NCBI GenBank assembly: GCA_958295775.1
Contig: CATQHC010000006.1
Coordinates: forward strand, 84,997-148,996
Length of the DNA: 64,000 nt
Direction: 5' to 3'
From: Chloroflexota bacterium
GTDB lineage: Bacteria > Chloroflexota > UBA11872 > VXOZ01
Below, piece after piece: positions 49,920 through 59,595 of this stretch. The notes under the pieces are model-generated. The model was given only the letters and a program-made list of their open reading frames with translations. It was not told the DNA's origin and made no database searches. A program made the position numbers and the translations under genes. How positions within the stretch are numbered: position 1 is the stretch's first letter; the number at the start of each line of letters is the position of its first letter.

Positions 49920-52418
49920 TTAGGTAAAGAGAGCGCGTTGCCGGTTGCCGGGTTTGGGTATGAGGGTCACGCCGGCCACGGTATCTCCCTCCGCGCGCAT
50001 GCGCATGACGATCACGCCCCGGGCAGTCCGGCCGAGCCGTTTAATCTCGGTGAGCGGCACGCGCGTAATCTGGCCCTTGCGGGTAATGAGGCAGATCTCG
50101 TCATCGTCCTGCGTGACAATGCGGCCGCCGACCACGGGGCCGCTCTTCTCATCCACCTTCAGGGCAATAAGGCCTTTTCCACCCCGGGATTGAACACGAA
50201 ATTCCTCCATGTCCACCTGCTTGCCGTAGCCGTGCTCGGTGATGAGCAGTGCGTCGCTCTTGGGCTCCACCAGCGCCATGCCCACTAACCGATCGCCTTC
50301 TCCGAGCGAGATGCCGTTCACCCCGCCGGCTGTACGGGAATGGGCGGTGATATTGGCTTCGGGAAAGCGTATGCTGAGACCCCGTGACGTAAATAGGATC
50401 ACTTCCTGCTTGCCATCGGTGAGAATCGCCGAGTACACGGCATCGTCGTCAGCCACGTTCATGGCGATGACGCCGTTCGTCCGCGCGTTGGCAAAGGCGC
50501 TAAGCCGCGTCCGCTTGATCTGCCCCGCTATGGACACCATGGTAATGAACGCGCCTTCGGCCTCTTCAAACGAAGGCACCGGCACAATGGCCGTGATACG
50601 CTCGTTGCGGGTAATTCCTTGCAATAGATTCACCATGTTCTGGCCGCGTGAGGTGCGGGTGCCCTCGGGAATCTCATAGGCGCGCAACGTGTAGGCACGG
50701 CCGCGGTCGCTGACGATGAGCATCCAGTCATGGGAATCGACGAGGAGAATGGTCTGCACGGCGTCGGTCGCGCGGGTCGAGATGCCGATGATGCCCTTGC
50801 CGCCGCGCCGCTGGGCCTGAAATTCGCCCGCAGGCTGACGTTTGATGTAGCCGCGCTCGGTAAGCGTGAGCAGCACGTCCTCTTTGGGCACCAAGTCTTC
50901 CTGCGAGAAACTGGCATTGCCGTCTTCAGCGATGACCGTGCGCCGCTCGTCACCAAACTTGTCCTTGAGCGCCACGAGTTCCTGCGTGATGATGGCAAAG
51001 ACCTCGGCTACGTCGCCGAGAATCGTCTCCAGGCGCGCAATCGTCTGCTTTATCTCCTCATACTCGTCGAGAATAGCCCTGCGCTCCATGGCGGCCAGCC
51101 GGCGCAATTCCATCGAAAGCACGGCGTTAGCCTGTTTCTCGCTGAGGCCAAATTCCCGTTGCAGGTTATTCCGCGCGGTCTGCGCGTTGCGGGACCTGCG
51201 AATTGTCGCAATGACCTCATCCAGGTTATCCAGTGCGATTATTAGGCCCATCAAGATGTGGGCGCGCTCGCGGGCGCGTTCCAGTTCGTACTGCGTGCGC
51301 CGCGTGACGACCTCTTGCCGGAAGCGGATGTACTCCCGCAGGAGCGCTTTGAGACTGAGCACCCGCGGTTGCTGGTCTACCAGCGCCAGCATGTTGCAGT
51401 AGAACGAGGACTGCATCGCGGTGTGCTGGTATAGGTGGTTGAGCACCTGCTGCGGGAAGGCGTCGCGCCGCAGTTCGATCACAACACGCATGCCGGAGCG
51501 GTCGGATTCATCCCGCAACTCGCTGATACCTTCGATCTTCTTTTCCCGCACGAGTTGCGCCATGCGTTCCAGCATCGCGGCTTTGTTGACCTGGTACGGC
51601 AACTCCGTGACGACAATGCGGAAGCGATTGCCTCGCATCTCCTCGATGCGGGCTCGCGCCCGCACGATGACGCGGCCGCGTCCGGTTGCGTAGGCTTCAC
51701 GAATGCCCTCAGTGCCGACGATGGTGCCGGCGGTGGGGAAGTCCGGCCCCTTGACGAATTGCATCAGGTCTTCCACGCCAACATCATCCTCTTGGCCCGC
51801 AGCGATTTTGCCGGTGAGGAAGGTAAGCGCATCTACCACTTCGACCAGATTGTGCGGCGGGATGCTGGTGGCCATGCCCACGGCAATGCCGGCGGCGCCG
51901 TTGACAAGCAAGTTGGGCACTTTGCTCGGCAAAACCGTCGGCTCTTTCAGCGTCTCGTCAAAGTTGGGGGCAAATTCGACCGTATTCTTGTCGATGTCGG
52001 CCAGCATTTCCATTGCCAAGGGGGTCAGGCGCGCTTCAGTGTAGCGCATGGCCGCCGGCGGATCGCCGTCAACCGAACCGTAATTTCCCTGGCCGTCTAT
52101 CAAGAGGTAGCGCATGCTGAATGGCTGCGCCATGCGCACCATCGCGTCGTAGATCGGCTCGTTGCTGTGGGGATGGTAGCGCCCCATCGTATCGCCGACG
52201 ATACGCGCGCTCTTCTTGTAGGCGGTGCCGGGGCGGGCGTTGAGCTCCTGCATGGAGGTGAGAATGCGCCGCTGTACGGGCTTGAGGCCGTCGCGCACGT
52301 CCGGCAACGCGCGGGAGACGATGACGCTCATGGCGTAGTCCAAGTACGCCGACTGCATCTGGTCTTCGATGTTTACCGGATTCACGGCTTCCAAATTGGG
52401 GTCAAGGGTATCTGCCAT
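49920..52418 (-). CDS. gyrA: DNA gyrase subunit A
   Basis: An 832-residue breakage-reunion subunit of gyrase. The catalytic tyrosine is Tyr126 in [10 protein letters not shown] (Escherichia coli Tyr122). The C-terminal DNA-wrapping domain has the GyrA box QRRGGKG, which distinguishes it from ParC. The quinolone-resistance region reads [10 protein letters not shown] at residues 82-91, where E. coli has HPHGDSAVYD, so the positions equal to Gly81, Asp82, Ser83 and Ala84 are Ser, Asn, Glu and Pro. gyrB is not adjacent. Confidence 0.96.
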   Translation of the reverse strand: MADTLDPNLEAVNPVNIEDQMQSAYLDYAMSVIVSRALPDVRDGLKPVQRRILTSMQELNARPGTAYKKSARIVGDTMGRYHPHSNEPIYDAMVRMAQPFSMRYLLIDGQGNYGSVDGDPPAAMRYTEARLTPLAMEMLADIDKNTVEFAPNFDETLKEPTVLPSKVPNLLVNGAAGIAVGMATSIPPHNLVEVVDALTFLTGKIAAGQEDDVGVEDLMQFVKGPDFPTAGTIVGTEGIREAYATGRGRVIVRARARIEEMRGNRFRIVVTELPYQVNKAAMLERMAQLVREKKIEGISELRDESDRSGMRVVIELRRDAFPQQVLNHLYQHTAMQSSFYCNMLALVDQQPRVLSLKALLREYIRFRQEVVTRRTQYELERARERAHILMGLIIALDNLDEVIATIRRSRNAQTARNNLQREFGLSEKQANAVLSMELRRLAAMERRAILDEYEEIKQTIARLETILGDVAEVFAIITQELVALKDKFGDERRTVIAEDGNASFSQEDLVPKEDVLLTLTERGYIKRQPAGEFQAQRRGGKGIIGISTRATDAVQTILLVDSHDWMLIVSDRGRAYTLRAYEIPEGTRTSRGQNMVNLLQGITRNERITAIVPVPSFEEAEGAFITMVSIAGQIKRTRLSAFANARTNGVIAMNVADDDAVYSAILTDGKQEVILFTSRGLSIRFPEANITAHSRTAGGVNGISLGEGDRLVGMALVEPKSDALLITEHGYGKQVDMEEFRVQSRGGKGLIALKVDEKSGPVVGGRIVTQDDDEICLITRKGQITRVPLTEIKRLGRTARGVIVMRMRAEGDTVAGVTLIPKPGNRQRALFT

Positions 52419-52930
52419 ACGCTCTCCTTGGGGTCAGAAAGGGCGCTCGAGATTCTGATTTTCCGTAATGCGAGGACCGCTCCGTTACTGTTGCGCAAGC
52501 AGGTCCTATCGACTGACTTCGTAGATGACCCGGTTTCACTCCGGTAGCGTAGGTTTGTAACCTGCGCCCGCTGCCGGGTACGTAGAGGCCGGCAAAACAG
52601 AGCCGGTGCGCTACGTGTCGTGGCGCTAACCAGACCAGAAGCTATCCCACGAATCGGTTCGACCGCCAAATTGTGCTTTGACAAGGGCTTCGCGCAGCAC
52701 TCAGCACAAACGGATTCTTGCCTTTTTCATTCGCTCCGAATCTTGTCGACACGCCGGATCGAGTACGGGGCAGGCTCTGCGTCTGTCGAGGGGCGATCAG
52801 CCGGGGAATTGCAGCATACGTCCAATGCTTTATCGCCGGTATCAAGCACCCCCGCTTTCGTTCGCCCTGGGCCTGTCGCAGGGCAGGTCTACACCGAGCG
52901 ACATACTCATGCAATACGTTCTAGAAACCC
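52419..52930. other. Intergenic region with palindromic repeats
   Basis: It holds a family C palindrome (52541-52568, GTAGGTTTGTAACCTGC core) and degenerate family E fragments (for example GCCTGTCGCAGGGCAGG near 52868). No gene is supported. It should include the gyrA promoter, which is not obvious. Confidence 0.5.
52541..52568. repeat. Family C palindrome
   Basis: CCGGTAGCGTAGGTTTGTAA followed by CCTGCG, close to the copies at 3460 and 20200. Confidence 0.75.
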
Positions 52931-53458
52931 TCAGCCATCGCTCGCAGCCCCAGCGGTATCCGCTGCCACGTAATCACCGCTCTGGCCGCCGCTCTTCTGG
53001 CGCAACTGCACATTTTCAATGCGCATGCCCTTGTCCATGGCTTTGCACATGTCGTAGATGGTGAGCGCGGCCACGCTCACCGCGGTAAGCGCTTCCATTT
53101 CCACGCCGGTCTTGCCGGTAGTGCGCACGGTGGCCTGTATGCGGACGCAACTCTCGGTCTCGTCCAGGCTAAAGTCCATATCCACCCCGCTTAGCGGCAG
53201 GGGGTGGCACATTGGCACCAGTTGCCAGGTGGACTTGGCCGCCATGATGCCCGCTATTTGCGCGACCGCCAGCACGTTACCCTTCTTGAGCGGGCCGGCC
53301 TCCTGCGGCGGCGTCTCTTGCTGTTGCCGGATCAGCGTGAGCGTCTCCGGCAGCATCACGACCGCGCCCTGCGCGGTGGCTGCACGCGCCGTGTCAGGCT
53401 TGTGCCCCACGTCTACCATGCGCGGCAAACCGGACTGATTGAAGTGAGTAAGCGCCAC
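52931..53458 (-). CDS. moaC: Cyclic pyranopterin monophosphate synthase MoaC
   Basis: A 175-residue enzyme acting with MoaA in the first step of molybdenum cofactor synthesis. Family blocks are [19 protein letters not shown] at the N-terminus, the active-site [12 protein letters not shown], and [20 protein letters not shown], with the C-terminal lysine in [11 protein letters not shown]. It starts with GTG. No other moa genes are in the window. Confidence 0.95.
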   Translation of the reverse strand: MALTHFNQSGLPRMVDVGHKPDTARAATAQGAVVMLPETLTLIRQQQETPPQEAGPLKKGNVLAVAQIAGIMAAKSTWQLVPMCHPLPLSGVDMDFSLDETESCVRIQATVRTTGKTGVEMEALTAVSVAALTIYDMCKAMDKGMRIENVQLRQKSGGQSGDYVAADTAGAASDG

Positions 53459-53682
53459 TGCCAGAATCGCCTCGTTGCCTTATGTGGGGGGCTAATTCCA
53501 TTATAGCATTACGCCCGGATTCCTGCCCCGATCCTCACACATACGCCTGTCTTGCGTGTAAGGCTATACTAAGCATTGAGATGACCGAAAAACGTGCATT
53601 TATCGGGATCGGAAAGAGAATCCGGCTAGTGGCGTACGCCACTAGCCGCAGGGACACCCGTCGTTAGTTGAGGAATTGCAAA

Positions 53683-54438
53683 ATGATCATCGATGCCCAC
53701 GTCCATATCAAAGGCGGCGATGCATACCGGCGCGAGTTGGACCCGGACGATACCATCAGATACATGAACCAGGCGGGTGTGGACAAGTCCTGCGTGTTCA
53801 GCATCTGCCTGCCCAGCCGCGAATCGAACGAGATGACGCGCAAGGCCGTCCAGGGCCGCGAGGACCGTCTGATACCGTTTGCCCACATGGTGCCGGAGGA
53901 GAGATCGGTGGGCATGGTCGCTCTGCGCCGCGCCATTGAAGACTGGGGCTTTCGCGGGATCAAGCTGCACTTTGGTGAGGTGAAAGGCGAGATCACCGAC
54001 GACCTCTTCCTCCCTATTCTGGAACTTGGGGCCGGTTATGAAATTCCCATCCTGCTCTGCTGCGCCCACCGGCCGGAGTTTCCGGACCGTTGGGCGGACG
54101 CCGTGCCGGAGGCGAAGATCATCATTCCCCACCTGGGCTCCAGCCGCGACCAGGACATGAACTGGCGCTTCTTCGACGTGGCCAAGCGCCACGACAACAT
54201 CTGGCTCGATACGTCGTTCACCAGCGGCCCGTGGATGATCCGCGAGGCCTATCACGCTCTCGGCGCGGCCAAGCTCATCTGGGGCTCGGACGGCGGCGGC
54301 GACTACAATCCGCCCCTGCCCGAAATGGCAAAGGTGAAAGTCTGGGAGTTCCCGGAGGCCGACTACGCGAGGATCATGGGCGGCAACATTCTGGAACTGC
54401 TGGGTGGAGCGGTGAAGTCTCGCAAGGTTGACACGTGA
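53683..54438 (+). CDS. Amidohydrolase-2 family metal-dependent hydrolase
   Basis: A 251-residue TIM-barrel hydrolase from the ATG at 53683, with GAGG upstream; a TTG at 53668 is in frame. Metal ligands are HVH in MIIDAHVHI, His in LLCCAHRPEF, His in IIIPHLGSS and Asp in LIWGSDGGGD. It belongs to the same broad family as the gene at 39516 but is only distantly similar. Substrate is unknown. Confidence 0.83.
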   Translation: MIIDAHVHIKGGDAYRRELDPDDTIRYMNQAGVDKSCVFSICLPSRESNEMTRKAVQGREDRLIPFAHMVPEERSVGMVALRRAIEDWGFRGIKLHFGEVKGEITDDLFLPILELGAGYEIPILLCCAHRPEFPDRWADAVPEAKIIIPHLGSSRDQDMNWRFFDVAKRHDNIWLDTSFTSGPWMIREAYHALGAAKLIWGSDGGGDYNPPLPEMAKVKVWEFPEADYARIMGGNILELLGGAVKSRKVDT

Positions 54439-54898
54439 ATGTTCCCGCGATGGAGGAAGCTCTTGAGTACCTGCCTTAAGCTGGTGACAAGCCAGGCTGA
54501 ACCGCAAGGATTCTCCCTCACCCTAGCCCTCTCCCGCTGGGAGAGGGGATCAGATTGCCTTGGCGAGGGAGGTGCAAGACGGGACTCTAACTTGCGAACG
54601 GCGATCTCTCAAGAGAAACTGGTGGCGCCGGAACGGCCTTCTCCGCCAGAAGAATGATTCGCCATCTCCACCAGCCCCTTGCGTCCAGGGGAGTTGAAGG
54701 ACGCAGATATATTCCCTCTCCCGGGGTGAGGACGATGCCGGCGGGCTTTGCGACCTATCCCAACAGGACAGGTGGAAATGCAGCAGTTGACCCGTCAGCA
54801 ATGTTAGCGCAGTACCCGTTGGGTGCAAATTGAGAGGACTCAATGGCCAGAGAGAAGATCGATGCAACACTGGTTGCGTTTCTGTGGCCAAAATAAGC
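54439..54898. other. Intergenic region with a family A palindrome
   Basis: CCCTCACCCTAGCCCTCTCC and GGGAGAGGGG at 54515-54549 form the only structure seen. No gene is supported. Confidence 0.5.
54515..54549. repeat. Family A palindrome
   Basis: The same order as the copy at 16104 (CACCCTAGCCC then CTCTCCC and GGGAGAGGGG). Confidence 0.75.
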
Positions 54899-55657
54899 AT
54901 GAATACGCAAGGAATGCTCTACGTGGCCGTTGTGCTGGCAGATATCCACGGCAATATGGCGGCTCTGAGAGCGGTACTGAACACGCTTGAGGACCAGATC
55001 TTTGACACCATGGTCGTTGCCGGCGATTTCGCGCTCAACGGTCCACGCCCAAGTGAGGTCTTGGCCGCCATTCGCAACCTCGCTGTGCCGACGATCTGTG
55101 GTAACGCCGATGGTTACATCTGCGACCCAGGCGTAAGTAATCCTGGCGTTCAGTGGGTACGTGACCGACTTGATGACGAGGCCATCGCGTGGCTGGCCGG
55201 CTTGCCGTTCGCGCATCGCATTACTCCCCCAGGTGGAGAGTCTCCCACAGATGATCTCCTCATCGTCCATGCCACGCCGACAGATGTCGAGGCCGTGTTG
55301 ACCTTAGAGCCGGACCGGTTCGGCCTGCTGACGGTCACGCCGCAGGCAGAGGCCAAGCGGTTGATCGGGACAGCGCAAGCAAACCTGATTCTTGCCGGAC
55401 ATCTTCATTACTCTTCCTCCGGAACGGTAGATAAGCAGCGCTGCGCAACCGTGGGCTCAGTGGGCTTCCCCTATGATGGCGACACGCGCGCCGCCTATGC
55501 GCGGGTAAGCTGGGATGGGCAAAGCTGGGAGGTGCGGCACTGCCGCGTAGCGTACGACCATCTGCAGGTTGCGCAAGACAGCGAGCGCTCCAGCTTTCCG
55601 TTTGGAGCTAATTCGGCGGAGCGCTTGCGGCGGGCTCGGTTCATTCCCCAAGGATAG
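54899..55657 (+). CDS. YfcE-like metallophosphoesterase
   Basis: A calcineurin-fold phosphodiesterase. Metal-binding motifs in order are LADIHGN (DxH), VVAGDFALNGP (GDxxxxGP), ICGNAD (GNxD variant), IVHATP, and AGHLHY (GHxH). The start is uncertain: ATG 54899, ATG 54914 and GTG 54923 are all in frame, and AAGGA lies nine bases before the GTG. Predicted to be cytoplasmic, acting on a small phosphodiester. It stands alone. Confidence 0.85.
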   Translation: MNTQGMLYVAVVLADIHGNMAALRAVLNTLEDQIFDTMVVAGDFALNGPRPSEVLAAIRNLAVPTICGNADGYICDPGVSNPGVQWVRDRLDDEAIAWLAGLPFAHRITPPGGESPTDDLLIVHATPTDVEAVLTLEPDRFGLLTVTPQAEAKRLIGTAQANLILAGHLHYSSSGTVDKQRCATVGSVGFPYDGDTRAAYARVSWDGQSWEVRHCRVAYDHLQVAQDSERSSFPFGANSAERLRRARFIPQG

Positions 55658-55835
55658 CGGGCAGTCCTAAGGTTCCAACGGAGGATGGAGTTGCAGCCTT
55701 GACCGGAATGGGCCGGTCGTCATGGTCTTGACAGCGTAGGGAAGCGTACTAGCATCACAAAAACCAGCGAAAAACCCCCTATGCCTAGAATTCGTCGCTA
55801 TAGGAGTTTTCGGTTATATCTACTAAGGGACAGTC

Positions 55836-57167
55836 ATGAATATTGAGAATCCAGACTCCAATCAACCAACCGACTTTCCGCCGCTGGCGCGCGCCAGCGA
55901 CTTTCGCGTGCGAAAAGAGACTTTGGAACGCATCTGTGCGGGCCATCAGGTCATACTCGACGAACTCAAACCCACCAAGGCGCAAGTCAGCCGCGGCTTG
56001 GAACTGCACTACAACAGCTTTGTCGCCGATGTCCAGGGGTCCGTGCAGATGAGCTCGACCCACGGCATTGTTGGCGACCGGCTGCGGCAAGACCTGGAAC
56101 CGTTTCGCGCAGAGCTGTCCCGGCAAAACCTGGAACCGGAAGAGCTAAACCGCCGTTTGTCCGCCATCCACTTCAAACGCAAGACCTTTGAATCGGCCTT
56201 TGACGAGCAGTGGATTGAGGAGTCGCGAGCGCTCTACGCAATCGCCGGGGTGGATCTGGGTGTCTCAGACGTTGCCGGTCCCGAGGAAAACACGTTTGAA
56301 GCGGCCTTGGACCGCGTGAGCCGGATCAACTTCGTCTATGACCAGCGCGACGATCTCAAGCGTGTCGCCAAGGTTGAAGATATCGAACAGGCACGCCGCA
56401 GCGGGAAGCCGGGCGTGATGTTTCACCTGGCCGGCGTCGGCTGCTTCGCGGAAACATCAGACCCCCTTAGGAACCTCGACCTCTTCTATGCGCTCGGCGT
56501 GCGCATGTCCCAACTGACCTATATCCAGAACAACGGCCTCTGTAGTTCGTACTTGCAAGAGCGCGATACCGGCCTGACGCCGCTCGGCAGGCAGATAGTC
56601 CGGCGCATGAACAAACTGGGCGTCATGGTGGACCTGGCCCACAGCGGCGAGCAATCATCGTTTGACATCATCGCAGCCTCCGCCGAACCGGTGCTTCTCA
56701 GTCACACGGGCTGCCGGGCCGTATACGACGACTCCACAAACCGGGGCTATCTGGAAAAGGTGTTCCAACAGCCGTATGCCCGCGGCGCCACGCCGCCACG
56801 CCGACCGGTCAGCCGCAACGCGGACGACGATATGCTCAAGGCTGTAGCAGAAAAAGGCGGATTGATCGCAATCTATTCCATCGACTACGTACTCGGCGCC
56901 GGCCCGGAGTCCTTCCACACCTGGTATCGCCATCTTGAACACGCCATAAGCGTCGCCGGCAGCGACCACGTCGCCATCGGCACGGACCGCACCTTCTTCC
57001 CCGGCTGGCAACCCGCCGCGCTCGACTGGACCAACTGGCCCTATTGGACCGTCGGCCTCGTCTGCAAGGGGCACTCAGACGAGGAAATCCAGAAGATCAT
57101 CGGCGGCAACTTCCTGCGCTACACCCGCCAGGTGCTCGATAAGCGCCCTTGGGGGACGTTCATGTAG
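55836..57167 (+). CDS. M19 membrane-dipeptidase-like protein with altered first metal motif
   Basis: A 443-residue protein of the renal dipeptidase family, which hydrolyses dipeptides and some cyclic amides with two zinc ions. Later metal motifs are kept: MVDLAHSGE, VLLSHTGCRAV and GSDHVAIGTDRT. The N-terminal DGHND block that supplies the first two ligands is replaced by ADVQGSVQ, so activity or metal content may differ. The long N-terminal part (about 1-110) is unusual. AAGGGA lies before the ATG. Confidence 0.8.
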   Translation: MNIENPDSNQPTDFPPLARASDFRVRKETLERICAGHQVILDELKPTKAQVSRGLELHYNSFVADVQGSVQMSSTHGIVGDRLRQDLEPFRAELSRQNLEPEELNRRLSAIHFKRKTFESAFDEQWIEESRALYAIAGVDLGVSDVAGPEENTFEAALDRVSRINFVYDQRDDLKRVAKVEDIEQARRSGKPGVMFHLAGVGCFAETSDPLRNLDLFYALGVRMSQLTYIQNNGLCSSYLQERDTGLTPLGRQIVRRMNKLGVMVDLAHSGEQSSFDIIAASAEPVLLSHTGCRAVYDDSTNRGYLEKVFQQPYARGATPPRRPVSRNADDDMLKAVAEKGGLIAIYSIDYVLGAGPESFHTWYRHLEHAISVAGSDHVAIGTDRTFFPGWQPAALDWTNWPYWTVGLVCKGHSDEEIQKIIGGNFLRYTRQVLDKRPWGTFM

Positions 57168-57664
57168 TCCTCATCCTATAGAAAGGGACTACAAGTGCAT
57201 GTGACAATGGATTCACAGTTGAAATCTATGCGAAGTCAGATGCCACGTGACAGGACATAGCATGGCAGACGTAGTATTCCAGGTTAAGACGCGTGGTGGA
57301 GCGACTATACCCTGGGCCGCATTCCCTTTTCGCATTGCTCTTCATCTTCACGTTGCCGCAGGGCGAGGATTTTGACGAGTAAGACAAACTAGGCCCAGGA
57401 ATCGGCGACGTTGCAACTGTACCTCACTGCTGTGCAGCCATACTCTTGACTTTGCGAATTAGGGTGGGTACACTCCCAGTGTTGACGAATAAGAGATACT
57501 TGCATTTCAAACTCGTTGACAAGATAGTCTTCGGGTGTCGGCGCTTCAGTGGTGCTGAATGCTGGAAGCCTGCCGCATGGGCAATGTCCGCCGCAGGTTT
57601 CCGGCTCAACGCGACAGGTTGCGCACGCCCGGTTTAGCATTGTCACACATTAGGAGGTGGCACC
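57168..57664. other. Intergenic region upstream of a sugar-binding lipoprotein
   Basis: About 500 bases. A cysteine-rich minus-strand frame (57389-57646) is open but has no support. No hairpin or promoter was confidently seen, apart from the AGGAGG ribosome site at 57651-57656. Confidence 0.4.
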
Positions 57665-58969
57665 ATGGCGCGTATGAGTAGACGGCAGATGCTGGCGGGA
57701 GTTGGCGTAGGTATTGGAGCGAGTCTGCTCGCTGCCTGCGGCCAGGTGCAGACGGTGGCGGCGCCGGAGGCGCCGGAGAGTGACGCGCCTGCGGCGCCAG
57801 AGGAGCCGGCGGGGATCACCGGAGTCTTTCACGTATGGGGCTTTAGCTCCCAATACCTGCCGGGGGTGGTGCTGGACGCGTTTCAGGAAATGCATCCGGG
57901 AGCCGTGGTCGTGCAATCCCAGCCGGCCGGCAATTTCCGTGGCGAGAAATTCCCGGCCTCGGTGGCGGCCGGCGCGCCGCCGGCGCTCATGCAAGGCTTC
58001 CTCGACTTTGTCGCCATGTACGCTGACCGCGGCTTCCTGGCGGATCTCGGTCCCGCAGCCAAAGCGGGAGACTTTGGCGATTTGGGCGCCTATCTCCCCG
58101 GTATCGTCGAGGCTGGCACTTTTAGCGGGGTCCTGCACTTCCTCCCGCACCGGCAGAGCGTGAACATTCCCCTCTACAACAAGGAAATCTTCGAGAACGC
58201 CGGCATCAACGAGCCGCCCACCCAGTGGGATGACGTGGCGGAAGTGGCAAGACAATTGACCAAGAAGAATGCGGATGGCTCCGACCAGTTCGGTCTAACC
58301 GTGACCACCAGCAAGAACACGCTGAACTCGTGGTTCAATCCGGTGCTTTGGCAGGCCGGGGGCGAGTTCTTCGCGGAGGACGGGCGGTCGGTCACATTTG
58401 ATGAAGACCCCGGTCTGGCGGCGCTGGAATTCTTGACCGATCTCTTCAATAAGAAGATCGCCGCTGAGGGCACCACGCCGTACTTCGAAGGCTATGGCGC
58501 CATGATCAATGCCCGTACGCCCACCCACGTGAAGCGCCCCTTTGACAATGGCAACATCCCCTGGCTCGCCGCCAGCCCCGCCTGGCAGAAGGAAAAGCAG
58601 CTTGGCTTTGGTTCGCTCTCAGGCTGGGTGGTGCCGGTAAGCCCGCAGTCCGATGCGGCAATTCAACTGCTGGCGCATACCTTGCAGCCCGAGAACGTGA
58701 AGGCGTTCCTCAAGCTCGTCTTCCTGCTCCCAGTGAGGAGCGACATCGAAGTGGACTTCGTCGGCGAGGAGTACAACGGCTGGATGCCGACGTTCATCGA
58801 GCAGAGCCAGAATATGCACTACGACATCCCGCACCCGCACATCCGGGCCATCATGCCGCTGGTCTCAGCCGAGATGTACAAGGCGATTGCGGGCGAGGTC
58901 ACGCCGCAGGAAGCCATCAGGACCGCGGGTGACATCGCGAACCAATTCCTGGCGGACAACATGAGCTAG
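57665..58969 (+). CDS. Sugar-type ABC transporter substrate-binding lipoprotein
   Basis: A 434-residue family 1 binding protein. The signal has twin arginines (MSRRQMLAG), a hydrophobic core and a lipobox LLAACG, then an Ala/Pro/Glu-rich linker. The mature region has the usual VFHVWGFSSQYLPG start, LYNKEIFENAGINEPPTQWDD and a C-terminal helix pair. AGGAGG precedes the ATG. It is unrelated in detail to the pair at 24133-27170, and again no permease or ATPase lies next to it. Confidence 0.9.
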   Translation: MARMSRRQMLAGVGVGIGASLLAACGQVQTVAAPEAPESDAPAAPEEPAGITGVFHVWGFSSQYLPGVVLDAFQEMHPGAVVVQSQPAGNFRGEKFPASVAAGAPPALMQGFLDFVAMYADRGFLADLGPAAKAGDFGDLGAYLPGIVEAGTFSGVLHFLPHRQSVNIPLYNKEIFENAGINEPPTQWDDVAEVARQLTKKNADGSDQFGLTVTTSKNTLNSWFNPVLWQAGGEFFAEDGRSVTFDEDPGLAALEFLTDLFNKKIAAEGTTPYFEGYGAMINARTPTHVKRPFDNGNIPWLAASPAWQKEKQLGFGSLSGWVVPVSPQSDAAIQLLAHTLQPENVKAFLKLVFLLPVRSDIEVDFVGEEYNGWMPTFIEQSQNMHYDIPHPHIRAIMPLVSAEMYKAIAGEVTPQEAIRTAGDIANQFLADNMS

Positions 58970-59595
58970 CGCGCGTCCTACAGGCACTGTGCTTTGCCCA
59001 AGTCCGTTCAAGGGCCCTTCGTCGATATGAAGACTGGCAGGACTTGGTCTGCTCCGTGCTTGGCATGAGAGGAAGAGCGGACACAGGTTACAAACCTGTG
59101 CTATCGTTTGGCTTGTGGTCGATACGGGATGGGGCTTGTGGCCGCTCCTCGTCACTTTGCCCAATCACCGGCATTCAAAGCGTAGAGCGGGGGTTTGTCC
59201 CCCCGCTCTTCGCTGACGAATGTTGCGTCCAATCGCTATGGATGGATTCTCACTTTCGCGGGAATGACGATCCAGATGACTTGCCTAGCCGTTGCACAAT
59301 GAGCGCTCGGTCCATGTCAGGCCAGTTCAACCGGAGCAATCTGAGACCTCAGCCAACGGCATTCGATGGCGGCTTTCTTGGCGGCACACCTATAGATTGG
59401 TCACCCACCCCGCACCAGAGGCAAAACCAGCACACTCTTGCCGCGGAGGGTGCAAAGGGAGACATAGGTTCGCTCTTTGGCCCCGAGGCGTGCCCGGGAC
59501 TGAAACGCGCATCGCAAACGGTCTGGGTGGGGCATACAAATTCCCTTTGATTTGATTGAACACAGCCTACTCGCTTCCGCAAGGAGAAACTCACC
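58970..59595. other. Long intergenic region with three repeat types
   Basis: It contains an inverted family C element (59082-59105, ACAGGTTACAAACCTGTG), a family B element (59184-59210) and a GGATTCTCACTTTCGCGGGA-type fragment near 59243. No gene is supported in the 625 bases. Confidence 0.6.
59082..59210. repeat. Family C and family B palindromes
   Basis: CACAGGTTACAAACCTGTG at about 59083-59101, and GAGCGGGGGTTTGTCCCCCC followed by GCTC at about 59185-59208. Both are variants of elements elsewhere in the window. Confidence 0.7.

Noticed and set aside
51435..52547. Long open frame on the plus strand opposite gyrA
   Set aside because: It is an antisense shadow; gyrA is certain, and the plus-strand product has no family features.
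57389..57646. Cysteine-rich 85-codon minus-strand frame
   Set aside because: No ribosome site or family match, and it overlaps the leader of the binding-protein gene; kept only as a remote possibility.
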